Source of the DNA: Streptomyces antimycoticus
GTDB lineage: Bacteria > Actinomycetota > Actinomycetes > Streptomycetales > Streptomycetaceae
Assembly (NCBI RefSeq): GCF_005405925.1
Contig: NZ_BJHV01000001.1
Coordinates: 3,968,001-4,032,000 of the forward strand
Reading direction: 5' to 3'
DNA length: 64,000 bases
Position 1 is the first letter of the stretch, and every line of letters begins with the position of its first letter. The position numbers and the translations under genes are program-made. Under the pieces are notes generated by a model. It made no database searches, was not told the DNA's origin, and saw only the letters and a program-made list of their open reading frames with translations. Below, one piece after another: positions 56,201-64,000 of this stretch.

Positions 56201-59200
56201 CAGCACGTCCTTCAAAGGCCGCTCAAGATGGCCGTCCAGCTCCGCGCAGACCGCGTCCAGCGCCTCCGCGAACGCCGGGTAGGCGTCGTACAGCTCACGG
56301 CCCATGCCGAGCCGCTGGCTGCCCTGTCCGGTGAAGAGGAAGGCCAGCTTGCCACCGGTCACCGAGCCCTCGACGAGCCCCGTGGCCCCGCGCCCGTCGG
56401 CCAGCGCCGCGAGCTGCTCGCCGAGGAGGCCGCCGTCCCGGCCGAGCACCACGGCCCGGTGTTCCAGGGCGGCGCGCGAGGTGGCCAGGGAGTAGGCGAG
56501 GTCGAGCGGGCGCGGCCCGTCGGCGCCGGTGTCCCCGGATGCGTCCACGAAGGCGTCCACGGTGGGGCGCAGCCGTGCGGCCTGGGCCCGTAGCGCGTCC
56601 TCGGTACGGCCCGAGACCGGCCAGGCGAGGACGGGCAGGGACCGCTCCGGGGCGGGCGCGGAGACCGCGTCCATGGCCGGGGCCTGCTCGATGATCGCGT
56701 GCGAGTTGGTGCCGCTGAAGCCGAACGACGACACCCCCGCACGGCGCGGACGGCCGGTCTCCGGCCAGGGCCGGGCCTCGGTCAGCAGCTCGATGTCGCC
56801 CGCCGACCAGTCGACGTGCGGAGTCGGCTCACTGACGTGCAGGGTCCGCGGCAGCACACCGTGCCGCATCGCCATGACCATCTTCATGATGCCGGCGGCG
56901 CCCGCCACGGCCTGGGTGTGGCCGATGTTGGACTTCACCGAGCCCAGCCACAGCGGCCGGTCCTCGGGCCGGTCCTGGCCGTAGGTGGCGAGCAGCGCCT
57001 GCGCCTCGATCGGGTCGCCCAGCGTCGTACCGGTGCCGTGGGCCTCCACGACGTCGATGTCGGTGGCCGACAGACCGGCGTTGGCGAGGGCCTGGCGGAT
57101 GACGCGCTGCTGGGACGGGCCGTTGGGCGCCGTCAGACCGTTGGACGCGCCGTCCTGGTTGATGGCGGTGGAGCGCAGGACGGCGAGCACCGGATGGCCG
57201 TTCTTGCGCGCGTCGGAGAGCCGCTCCACCAGGAAGAGGCCCACGCCCTCGGCCCAGTTGGTGCCGTCCGCGTCACCGGAGAACGCCTTGATCCGGCCGT
57301 CGGCGGCCAGTCCGCGCTGCCGGCTGAACTCCAGGAAGGCGCCCGGGGTCGACATGACCGTGACGGCGCCGGCCAGCGCCATCGAGCATTCGCCGTTGCG
57401 CAGCGCCTGCGCGGCCAGGTGCAGCGCCACCACCGACGACGAGCAGGCCGTGTCGATGGTGACCGCCGGGCCTTCGAGCCCGAAGGCGTAGGAGACCCGG
57501 CCGGAGGCCACGCTGGAGGAGTTGCCGGTGCCGAGGTGGCCTTCGAGGCCCTGCGGCTCGTTCAGCCACAGCGTCAGATAGTCCTGGTCGTTGGAGCCGA
57601 TGTAGACACCGGTGCGGCTGCCGCGCAGGGACGCGGGGTCGACCCCGGCCCGCTCGAACGCCTCCCAGGTGGTCTCCAGCAGCAGCCGCTGCTGCGGGTC
57701 CATCGCGAGGGCCTCGCGCGGCGAGATGCCGAAGAATGAGGCGTCGAAGTCGGCCACGTCGTGCAGGAAGCCGCCCTCGCGGGTGTAGCTGGTGCCCTCG
57801 AGGTCGGGGTCGTCGCTGTAGAGGGTGGCGAGGTCCCAGCCGCGGTCGGCGGGGAACGGAGTGATGGCGTCGTCACCGGCGACCAGCAGCTGCCACAGCT
57901 CCTCGGGCGACCGCACACCGCCGGGGAAGCGGCAGCTCATCGCGACGATCGCGATCGGGTCGTCGCGGTCCACCGCGCTGATCACCCGGTCGGGGACGTT
58001 TCCGTCGGCCGTGTCCCCGACGATCTCCTCACGCAGATGGCCCGCCAGGCTGGTCGAGGTGGGGTAGTCGAAGACGAGCGTGGGCGGCAGCCGCAGCCCG
58101 GTCGCCTCGCGCAGCAGATTGCGCAGTTCGACGGCGGTCAGGGAGTCGAAGCCCAGGTCCTTGAAGGCCCGGCCCTCCTCGACGGCCTGCGGGCCCGCAT
58201 AGCCGAGGACGGCCGCCACCTGCGTACGGACCAGGTCCAGCAGCAGCCGGTCCTGTTCGGCCGCGCTCAGCCCCGCCAGCCGCTCCGCCAGCGCGGAACC
58301 GCCGCCCGCGGCCGCGTCCACCGCGCGGCGCACCGGGACCCGCACCAGCCCGCGCAGCAGTGGCGCGAGCGCGCCCGCCGCGGCCTGGGCGCGCAGCGCC
58401 ACGGCGTCCACGCGCATCGGGACCGGTACCGCCTCGTCCGTGGTGAGCGCGGCGTCCAGGAGCGCCAGGCCCTCGGCCGGGGACAGCGGCGGCAGTCCGG
58501 CGCGCCGCATCCGGCTGATGTCGGCCTCGTCCAGGCCACCGGCCATACCGGCGCCCGCCCAGGGGCCCCAGGCCAGCGAGACGGCCGGAAGGCTCTCGGC
58601 GCGGCGGTGTGCGGCGAGGGCGTCCAGGAAGGCGTTGGCGGCCGCGTAGTTGCCCTGGCCGGGGGTGCCGAAGACGCCCGAGGCGGAGGAGAACAGCACG
58701 AAGGCCGTCAGGTCCTGGTCGCGGGTGAGCTCGTGCAGGTTCCAGGCCGCGTCCACCTTGGGGCGCATGACGTGGTCGACGCGCTCGGGGGTGAGGGAGC
58801 CGATCACACCGTCGTCCAGCACACCGGCGGTGTGCACGACGGCCGTCAGCGGATGCTCGGCGGGGATGGCGGCGAGGGTCGCGGCGAGCGCGTCCCGGTC
58901 CGCCACATCACACGCCGCCCAGCGCACGCTCGCGCCCAACTCGGTGAGCTCGTCGGCGAGTTCGGTCGCACCCGGGGCCTGCTGCCCACGGCGACTCACC
59001 AGCAGGAGCTGCCGTACGCCACGCTCGGCCACCAGATGCCGGGCCACCAGACCGCCCAGCGACCCGGAGGCGCCGGTGACCAGCACCGTGCCCTCGGAGT
59101 CGAAGGCAACCGCCGTCGTCTCGTCCGTGATCGGCACCCTGGCCAAGCGCGGGATACGGGCGACGCCCGTACGGAGGGCGAGTTGCTCCTCGCCCGCCGC

Positions 59201-62200
59201 CAGCGCGGCCGGAAGCGCCGCGAGCGACGCGCCCTCGCCGTCGATGTCCAGGAGGACGAAGCGGTCCGGGTTCTCGGCCTGCGCCGTGCGCAGCAGACCC
59301 CACACCGCGGACTGCGCCGGATCGCCCACCGGCTCGCCCTCGCCGAGGGTCAGGAACACCAGCCGCGAGGTGGCGAACCGCTCATCGGCCAGCCACGCCT
59401 GGGCCAGGCCCAGCGCCTCGGCCGTGACCCGACGCACCGTGCGGGGCACCCCGCCCGGCATCTCGTCGCCGCCCTCGGTGGACGGCGTCACGAACACGTA
59501 CTCCGGTACGGCCGCCCCGGACGCCACGGCCTCGCCCAGCGCTGTGAAGTCCGCATACGCACCGGCACCGGTGGACGCGAGCCCGAGGGGGTCCGCGCCG
59601 AGCACCGCCCACCGGCTGCCGCCGGGCGCGCCGGCGCCCGCTCCGGCCGGAAGTTCGGTCCACTCCACCCGGAACAGCGACTCGTGGTACCCCGCCCGCG
59701 CGGCCCGCACCTGCTCCGCCGACACGGCGCGCAGGACCAGCGAGTCCACGGCGGCGACCGGCGCACCGGCCGAGTCCGCGATCTCCAGCCGGACCCCGTC
59801 CGCGCCCCGCAGCACCAGCCGCACCCGCAGCGCCGAGGCGCCGCTCGCGTACAGCGACACACCGCTCCAGGCGAACGGCAGCCGCCCGCCCTGGCTCTCG
59901 CCGTCGCCCAGGCCGTCCATGCCGAGTGCGTGGAGCGCCGAGTCGAGCAGCGCCGGGTGCAGTCCGTACGCCTGCGCGTCGGAGGCGGCGGACTCGTCCA
60001 GCCGTACCTCCGCGAAGAGTTCGTCCCCGCGCCGCCAGGCGGCCGTGAGCCCCTGGAACACCGGGCCGTACCGCAGACCGCCGTCCGCGAGGGCCGCGTA
60101 CAGCTCCTCGGTACGGGCCGCCTCGGCGTCCTGCGGCGGCCACGCGGTCAGCGCGAACGACGGCCGGGGCGCGCCCGAGGCGAGCACACCGTCGGCATGC
60201 CGCGTCCACGGCTCCTCGGCCGGGGCGTCCTCCGCGCGGGACAGCACGGTCAGGGACCGCCGTCCGGCGCCGTCGGGCGCACCGACCGTGAGCTGCAGCC
60301 GGACGCCACCGCGTGCGGGCAGCACCAGCGGGGCGTGCAGGGTCAGCTCATCGAGCAGGTCGCAACCGACCTGGTCACCGGCGCGCACGGCAAGCTCCAC
60401 GAACGCGGTGCCGGGCAGCACCACCGTGTCCCGCACCACATGGTCGGCCAGCCACGGATGCGTATCCACACCCAGCCGTCCGGTGAAGACCAGCCCATCG
60501 GTCTCCGCCAGCGGCACCGCCGCACCCAGCAGCGGGTGTCCGGCCAGCTCCAGCCCCACGGAGGCCACATCACCGACGGACCCGGCAGCCGGCTCCAGCC
60601 AGAACCGCTCATGCTGGAAGGCATACGTCGGCAGATCCACCTGCTCCGCGCCCCGACCGGCGAAGAACCCGGCCCAGTCCACCGTCACACCGCGCACATG
60701 CGCCCGTGCGACGGCCGTGGTCAGCGCCTCGGCCTCGGGACGGTCCTTGCGCAACGCGGAGAGGAACGCGGCGTCCGACGCGGAGTCGGTCACACACTCC
60801 TGCGCCATCGCGGTGAGCACACCGTCCGGGCCCAGCTCGACAAACGTGGTGACGCCCTTGGCCTCAAGGGTGCGGACACCGTCGAGGAAGCGGACGGCCT
60901 CGCGGACATGGCGCACCCAGAAGTCGGGAGTCGTGATCTCGTCGGCGGACACCACGCCACCGGTCAGATTGGACACGATCGGGATCTTCGGGGCCTCGTA
61001 CGACAGCCCCTGCGCCACCTGCCGGAACGCGTCCAACATGCCGTCCATACGCGGCGAGTGGAACGCGTGGCTGACGGTGAGCCGCTTGGTCTTACGACCC
61101 TGCGCCTCGAACGACGCGGCAATCTCCAGAGCCGCGTCCTCATCACCCGCGATGACCACCGACGTCGGCCCGTTGAGCGCGGCGACGCTGACCCGCTCGG
61201 TGAGCAGCGGCGTGACCTCGTCCTCCGACGCCTGCACCGCGATCATCGCGCCACCGGCCGGAAGCTCCTGCATCAACCGCCCACGCGCCGCCACCAGCTT
61301 CGACGCATCCGCGAGCGACAACACACCCGCCACATGCGCGGCGGCCAGCTCACCGATCGAGTGCCCCGACAGATAGTCGGGCTTCAGACCCCACGCCTCA
61401 ACGAGGCGGAACAGCGCCACCTCGACCGCGAACAGCGCGGGCTGGGTGAAACCGGTCTGGTCCAGCGCCTCGGCATCGTCCCCGAACAGGACGTCCTGCA
61501 AAGGCCGCTCAAGATGCCGGTCCAGCTCCGCACACACCGCATCGAGCGCCTCGGCGAACACCGGATAGGCGTCATACAGCTCACGCCCCATCCCCAGCCG
61601 CTGACTCCCCTGCCCCGTGAACAGGAACGCCAGCTCACCCTCGGCAACCACACCCTCGACCAGCCCCGGCGCGGACTCCCCCCGCGCCAGCGCCTCCAGC
61701 CCGGACAGCAGCCCGGCGCGGTCCTCGCCCACGACCACCGCACGGCGCTCCAGCGCCGCCCGGCCGGTGGCCAGCGAGTAGGCCACATCGGTGATGCCGA
61801 GGGCGGGTTCGCGGTTCAGGTGGGAGGCGAGGCGGCGGGCGTTGTCGCGCAGCGCCGCCGCGTTCCCGGCTGACAGGGGCCACGGCAGCACGGTGGCGGT
61901 GACGACCGCCGCCGGGGTGGCGTCCTCGTCCGTGGCCGACGGCTCCTCGGCCTCCGGCTCGGGGGCCTGCTCCAGGATGGTGTGGGCGTTGGTGCCGCTC
62001 ACGCCGAAGGCGGAGACACCGGCCCGGCGCGGCCTGCCGGTCTCGTCCCAGGGACGGGCCTCGGTCAGCAGGGACACCTCGCCCGCCGACCAGTCGACGG
62101 TCGGGGACGGCTGATCGACGTGGAGGGTCTTGGGCAGGATGCCGTGGCGTATCGCCATGACCATCTTGATGACGCCCGCGACACCCGCCGCCGCCTGGGC

Positions 62201-63349
62201 GTGGCCCAGGTTGGACTTGAGCGAGCCCAGCCATAGCGGCCGGCCCTCGGGCCGCTCCTGGCCGTAGGTGGCCAGCAGCGCCTGCGCCTCGATGGGGTCA
62301 CCGAGTGTGGTCCCCGTGCCATGCGCCTCGACGACGTCGATCTCGGCGGCGGACAGCCGGGCGTTCTCCAGGGCCTGACGGATGACGCGCCGCTGCGACG
62401 GGCCGTTCGGCGCGGTCAGACCGTTGGAGGCGCCGTCCTGGTTCACCGCGCTGCCGCGCACCACGGCCAGCACCGGGTGGCCGTTCTTGCGCGCGTCCGA
62501 CAGCCGCTCGACCAGCAGCACGCCGACGCCCTCGGACCAGCCGGTGCCGTCCGCCGAGGCGGCGAAGGACTTGCAGCGGCCATCGGGGGCGAGGCCGCGC
62601 TGGCGGCTGAACTCCACGAAGACGTCCGGGTTGGGCATCACGGTGACGCCGCCGACGAGGGCGAGCGAGCATTCGCGCTGCCGCAGCGCCTGAGCCGCCC
62701 AATGCAGGGCGACCAGCGACGACGAGCACGCCGTGTCGATCGTGGCGGCCGGGCCTTCGAGGCCGAAGGTGTAGGCGATACGGCCGGACAGCACACTGGT
62801 GGCGCCGCCGGTGAGCAGCAGCCCCTCCAGCTCCTCCGGCGCGCCCGAAACATCCGAGCCATAGCCCATGGCCGAGGCGCCCACATAAACGCCGGTGCGG
62901 CTGCCCTTGACGGAGGTCGGGTCGATTCCCGCGCGCTCGAAAACCTCCCAGGAGGTCTCCAGCAGCAGCCGCTGCTGCGGGTCCATCGCAAGCGCCTCGC
63001 GCGGCGAAATGCCGAAGAACGCGGGGTCGAATTCGGCGGCGCCGTCGAGGAATCCGCCGCCGCTGTTGTAGAAGGTGCCCTTGCGGTCGGGGTCCGGATC
63101 GGCCAGCCCCTCGATGTCCCAGCCGCGGTCGGCGGGGAATCCGGAAATGGCGTCACCGCCCTCCGCGACCAGCTGCCACAGATCCTCGGGCGAACCGACG
63201 CCACCGGGGAACCGGCAGCTCATCGCGGTGATCGCGATCGGTTCCTGCGCGTCCGCCTCCACCTCGGTCAGGCGGCGACGGGCCCGGCGCAGCTCAGTGG
63301 TCATCCACTTCAGATTGTCGAGCAGCTTCTCTTCGTTCGCGCTAGCCAC
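53075..63349 (-). CDS. PKS-2: bimodular type I polyketide synthase
   Basis: Uninterrupted 3,424-residue protein, GTG start. An N-terminal class 1a docking coiled coil (residues 1-36) precedes two modules. Module 2.1 is KS-AT-DH-KR-ACP: KS Cys ~208, AT Ser ~664, DH His ~970 and Asp ~1136, KR Tyr ~1568, ACP Ser ~1736. Module 2.2 is KS-AT-KR-ACP: KS Cys ~1971, AT Ser ~2426, KR Tyr ~3120, ACP Ser ~3294. Both ATs carry GHSIGE and HAFH, which indicates malonyl-CoA. The 2.1 KR has the LDD motif (B-type). The 2.2 KR lacks LDD and has Trp eight residues before the catalytic Tyr (A-type). The C-terminus ends in [20 protein letters not shown], a class 1b-like docking tail unlike the other proteins here. 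Expected contribution: one C=C, then one hydroxyl of the opposite configuration. The 25-bp gap to PKS-3 implies cotranscription. Confidence 0.95.
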   Translation of the reverse strand: MASANEEKLLDNLKWMTTELRRARRRLTEVEADAQEPIAITAMSCRFPGGVGSPEDLWQLVAEGGDAISGFPADRGWDIEGLADPDPDRKGTFYNSGGGFLDGAAEFDPAFFGISPREALAMDPQQRLLLETSWEVFERAGIDPTSVKGSRTGVYVGASAMGYGSDVSGAPEELEGLLLTGGATSVLSGRIAYTFGLEGPAATIDTACSSSLVALHWAAQALRQRECSLALVGGVTVMPNPDVFVEFSRQRGLAPDGRCKSFAASADGTGWSEGVGVLLVERLSDARKNGHPVLAVVRGSAVNQDGASNGLTAPNGPSQRRVIRQALENARLSAAEIDVVEAHGTGTTLGDPIEAQALLATYGQERPEGRPLWLGSLKSNLGHAQAAAGVAGVIKMVMAIRHGILPKTLHVDQPSPTVDWSAGEVSLLTEARPWDETGRPRRAGVSAFGVSGTNAHTILEQAPEPEAEEPSATDEDATPAAVVTATVLPWPLSAGNAAALRDNARRLASHLNREPALGITDVAYSLATGRAALERRAVVVGEDRAGLLSGLEALARGESAPGLVEGVVAEGELAFLFTGQGSQRLGMGRELYDAYPVFAEALDAVCAELDRHLERPLQDVLFGDDAEALDQTGFTQPALFAVEVALFRLVEAWGLKPDYLSGHSIGELAAAHVAGVLSLADASKLVAARGRLMQELPAGGAMIAVQASEDEVTPLLTERVSVAALNGPTSVVIAGDEDAALEIAASFEAQGRKTKRLTVSHAFHSPRMDGMLDAFRQVAQGLSYEAPKIPIVSNLTGGVVSADEITTPDFWVRHVREAVRFLDGVRTLEAKGVTTFVELGPDGVLTAMAQECVTDSASDAAFLSALRKDRPEAEALTTAVARAHVRGVTVDWAGFFAGRGAEQVDLPTYAFQHERFWLEPAAGSVGDVASVGLELAGHPLLGAAVPLAETDGLVFTGRLGVDTHPWLADHVVRDTVVLPGTAFVELAVRAGDQVGCDLLDELTLHAPLVLPARGGVRLQLTVGAPDGAGRRSLTVLSRAEDAPAEEPWTRHADGVLASGAPRPSFALTAWPPQDAEAARTEELYAALADGGLRYGPVFQGLTAAWRRGDELFAEVRLDESAASDAQAYGLHPALLDSALHALGMDGLGDGESQGGRLPFAWSGVSLYASGASALRVRLVLRGADGVRLEIADSAGAPVAAVDSLVLRAVSAEQVRAARAGYHESLFRVEWTELPAGAGAGAPGGSRWAVLGADPLGLASTGAGAYADFTALGEAVASGAAVPEYVFVTPSTEGGDEMPGGVPRTVRRVTAEALGLAQAWLADERFATSRLVFLTLGEGEPVGDPAQSAVWGLLRTAQAENPDRFVLLDIDGEGASLAALPAALAAGEEQLALRTGVARIPRLARVPITDETTAVAFDSEGTVLVTGASGSLGGLVARHLVAERGVRQLLLVSRRGQQAPGATELADELTELGASVRWAACDVADRDALAATLAAIPAEHPLTAVVHTAGVLDDGVIGSLTPERVDHVMRPKVDAAWNLHELTRDQDLTAFVLFSSASGVFGTPGQGNYAAANAFLDALAAHRRAESLPAVSLAWGPWAGAGMAGGLDEADISRMRRAGLPPLSPAEGLALLDAALTTDEAVPVPMRVDAVALRAQAAAGALAPLLRGLVRVPVRRAVDAAAGGGSALAERLAGLSAAEQDRLLLDLVRTQVAAVLGYAGPQAVEEGRAFKDLGFDSLTAVELRNLLREATGLRLPPTLVFDYPTSTSLAGHLREEIVGDTADGNVPDRVISAVDRDDPIAIVAMSCRFPGGVRSPEELWQLLVAGDDAITPFPADRGWDLATLYSDDPDLEGTSYTREGGFLHDVADFDASFFGISPREALAMDPQQRLLLETTWEAFERAGVDPASLRGSRTGVYIGSNDQDYLTLWLNEPQGLEGHLGTGNSSSVASGRVSYAFGLEGPAVTIDTACSSSVVALHLAAQALRNGECSMALAGAVTVMSTPGAFLEFSRQRGLAADGRIKAFSGDADGTNWAEGVGLFLVERLSDARKNGHPVLAVLRSTAINQDGASNGLTAPNGPSQQRVIRQALANAGLSATDIDVVEAHGTGTTLGDPIEAQALLATYGQDRPEDRPLWLGSVKSNIGHTQAVAGAAGIMKMVMAMRHGVLPRTLHVSEPTPHVDWSAGDIELLTEARPWPETGRPRRAGVSSFGFSGTNSHAIIEQAPAMDAVSAPAPERSLPVLAWPVSGRTEDALRAQAARLRPTVDAFVDASGDTGADGPRPLDLAYSLATSRAALEHRAVVLGRDGGLLGEQLAALADGRGATGLVEGSVTGGKLAFLFTGQGSQRLGMGRELYDAYPAFAEALDAVCAELDGHLERPLKDVLFGDDAEALDRTGFTQPALFAIEVALFRLVEAWGLKADFLSGHSIGELAAAHVAGVLSLADAAKLVAARGRLMQELPAGGAMIAVQASEDEVAPLLTERVSIAALNGPTSVVIAGDEDAAVEIAAGFEAQGRKTKRLTVSHAFHSPRMDGMLDAFREVAEGLTYEAPRIPIVSNLTGAIVSAEEITSPDFWVRHVREAVRFLDGVRALEAQGVTTFVELGPDGVLTAMAQECVTDAEAAGFAAALRKDRPEAETATTALAQAYVRGAEVDWTGYFAGTGAHRVDLPTYAFQRRRYWPEFALEAGTRAEGAVDAVDARFWAAVEREDWESLATELRVEGDQPLSAVLPALSTWRRSQRERSAADGHLYNVVWKPRPQGPSGSPAPAGTWLTVVPAHHADDPRITAVADDLTRRGVRIVRVELDAADTAPAAVADRLAAATADGPVAGVLSLLALDERPHPEHPAVPVGLALTGALAEALALRGDDAPARLWCVTRGAVATGGADRLTSATQAQVWGYGRVVALEQPERWGGLVDLPETVDERALDRLAAVLAGADDEDQVAIRATGVFVRRLVPAPRDAATAAAEPWTPRGTVLVTGGTGALGRHVARWLAHNGAERLVLLSRRGPDAPGAAEIVAELSDTDTAVTVEACDVADRDALAALVEKLAVGGTPVRAVVHSAGISQEPGTGTELPEFARIVAAKTTGAVHLDALFGEAAELDAFVLFSSIAGVWGSGGQGAYAAGNAFLDALAEQRRARGLTATSVAWGPWAEGGMAAEGDAEEQLRRRGLPPMAPELNMVAFQRVLSRQETAVTVADVDWERFAPAFTAARPRPLIDDLPQVAKALRGGGEGESADPAAADGASALRERLAGLAVADRKDAVLEVVRTHVATALGHASADEVGAGRAFSELGFDSLTAVELRTRLGATTGLKLPASLVYDYPTPAALAEHLLTELIPDGPGHGPGHAHVDTDPQDAELRRTLATIPMGRIREAGLLDTLLRLADPQAATSDPSRVEDEAESIDEMDVQHLIDMALDLDSLDGNDS
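53340..57965 (-). other. Module 2.2: KS-AT(malonyl)-KR(A-type)-ACP
   Basis: KS has DTACSSS and [12 protein letters not shown] has GHSIGE and HAFH. A KR dimerisation helix ([15 protein letters not shown]) replaces the DH. KR has [10 protein letters not shown], then [10 protein letters not shown] instead of LDD, and [19 protein letters not shown] with Trp and Tyr eight residues apart. That is the A-type signature in Streptomyces PKS families. The expected outcome is an unreduced-alkene hydroxyl centre opposite to those made by the B-type KRs. Confidence 0.9.
58020..63245 (-). other. Module 2.1: KS-AT(malonyl)-DH-KR(B)-ACP
   Basis: KS has DTACSSS, EAHGTGT and NLGHAQ. AT has [14 protein letters not shown] and HAFH. 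DH has [17 protein letters not shown] and HPALLD, so the His/Asp pair is present. KR has [23 protein letters not shown] and [12 protein letters not shown] has [13 protein letters not shown]. This module should extend the chain by a malonyl unit and leave a double bond. Confidence 0.92.
61561..61710 (-). repeat. Identical AT tract shared with 45,993-46,142
   Basis: About 150 bp covering the start of AT 2.1 ([20 protein letters not shown] and the GQGSQ motif) reads the same as in AT 3.2, including wobble bases. Flanks diverge on the KS side. It is a likely recent conversion or recombination tract between PKS-2 and PKS-3. Confidence 0.7.
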
Positions 63350-63359
63350 GGAAACGTCA

Positions 63360-63371
63360 CCTCCTGAGGTC
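63360..63371 (-). promoter_or_regulatory. Strong ribosome binding site for PKS-2
   Basis: Read on the minus strand the sequence is AGGAGGTGA, a near-perfect anti-16S match, about 7 nt before a GTG start at 63349. It is the strongest Shine-Dalgarno in the window and decides the GTG start, which begins the conserved MASANEEK docking sequence. The other genes have weaker sites: GGAG before PKS-3, GGTGA before PKS-4, and no clear one before PKS-5. Confidence 0.8.
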
Positions 63372-63396
63372 AGTTGAATTGAGGGCGGTCATCACG

Positions 63397-64000
63397 TCAG
63401 GACCTTCCGAATTCATTGTTGATGATGTCGAAGATGTCTTCGGCGGAGGCGGCGTCGAGGGCGAGTTCATCGTCCTCGCCGCCGTCGGCGCCCGCCGCGC
63501 TCTCGGTCTCGTTCCATGTCCGCAGCAGCGCTTCGAGTCGTGCGGTGACCCGTTCGCGTTCCGTCGCGTCGTCGGAGACGTGGGAAAGGGTGAATTCCAG
63601 CTTGTCGATTTCGGCGAGGGCCGGGAGTTCGGGTGTGGTGTCCTCGCCGAGCAGGTCGGCGCGCAGCACATCGGCGAGCGCGCCGGGGGTCGGGTGGTCG
63701 AAGACCAGGGTGGCGGTGAGCTGGAGCCCGGTGGCCGCATTCAGCCGGTTGCGGAGTTCCACGGCGGTGAGGGAGTCGAAGCCCAGCTCCTTGAAGGCCC
63801 GGCCCGCCTGGACGGCCGTGGTGTCGTCGTGTCCGAGGACGGCGGCGACCTCCGTACGGACCAGGTCGAGCAGGACCTTGTCGGCCTCGGATCCGGTGAG
63901 CCCGGTGAGCCGCTGCCGCAGGGACTCCGCCGATGCCTCGGCCGGGCCGCCGTCCGCGCCCTCCGCCGGGTCCGGTGCCAGGGCGGCGCGGACCTCGGGC
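63397..64000 (-). CDS. PKS-1: C-terminal end of a modular type I polyketide synthase (5' part outside window)
   Basis: Only the last ~200 residues are inside the window; the frame is open to base 64000. It starts in a KR-ACP linker (PEVRAAL, as in the other modules). It continues through a complete acyl carrier protein with the phosphopantetheine site [13 protein letters not shown] near 63745-63785, and ends in a C-terminal docking domain: a helical segment followed by the acidic/aromatic tail SAEDIFDIINNEFGRS. This tail matches the class 1a tails of PKS-3, PKS-4 and PKS-5 and should pair with the N-terminal coiled coil of PKS-2, 47 bp downstream. The ACP holds the growing chain and the tail hands it to the next protein. 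The module type cannot be told from what is visible, although the linker is the kind that follows a KR. Confidence 0.93.
   Translation of the reverse strand, partial: PEVRAALAPDPAEGADGGPAEASAESLRQRLTGLTGSEADKVLLDLVRTEVAAVLGHDDTTAVQAGRAFKELGFDSLTAVELRNRLNAATGLQLTATLVFDHPTPGALADVLRADLLGEDTTPELPALAEIDKLEFTLSHVSDDATERERVTARLEALLRTWNETESAAGADGGEDDELALDAASAEDIFDIINNEFGRS

Overview
The whole window is the interior of one very large modular type I polyketide synthase (PKS) locus. All six genes lie on the minus strand, so transcription runs from base 64000 towards base 1. The very high G+C content, the actinobacterial PKS sequence style and two copies of a GC-rich hairpin repeat of the kind I recall from Streptomyces genomes point to a Streptomyces or close relative. 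There is no loading module, thioesterase, enoylreductase, tailoring gene, regulator, tRNA or rRNA, so the cluster extends past both edges.

Layout in transcription order (names are mine): PKS-1 (63397-64000, only its last ACP and C-terminal docking tail); PKS-2 (53075-63349, two modules); PKS-3 (27573-53049, five modules, about 8,490 residues if restored); PKS-4 (22533-27508, one module); PKS-5 (6640-22272, three modules); PKS-6 (1-6588, one full module plus most of a second KS, cut by the window edge). Gaps are 25-64 bp except the 260-bp, less GC-rich gap between PKS-4 and PKS-5, the only plausible internal promoter region. No stretch longer than 300 bp is gene-free.

Domain reading: every AT except one has GHSIGE and HAFH (malonyl-CoA type). 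The AT of module 4.1 has GHSQGE and YASH (methylmalonyl-CoA type). Modules 2.1, 3.1, 3.3, 3.5, 5.2, 5.3 and 6.1 are KS-AT-DH-KR-ACP; modules 2.2, 3.2, 3.4, 4.1 and 5.1 are KS-AT-KR-ACP. The KR of 4.1 has lost its catalytic Ser and Tyr, and the KR of 2.2 is the only A-type KR. The expected chain pattern is ene, ol, ene, ol, ene, ol, ene, alpha-methyl ketone, ol, ene, ene, ene and onward. That fits a long polyol-polyene (linear polyene-polyol or large polyol macrolide class). The product name is not determinable here.

The most unusual features are these. (1) A GC-rich hairpin repeat is embedded inside the coding sequence of two ketoreductase regions at the same place: in frame in PKS-6, and with a net frame change in PKS-3. 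(2) Five single-base frame breaks, all in short G/C runs, interrupt PKS-3, PKS-4 and PKS-5 although protein similarity continues perfectly across them; sequencing error is the simplest explanation. (3) Patchwork near-identical DNA tracts between modules indicate gene conversion. (4) The docking-domain class switches at the PKS-2/PKS-3 junction.
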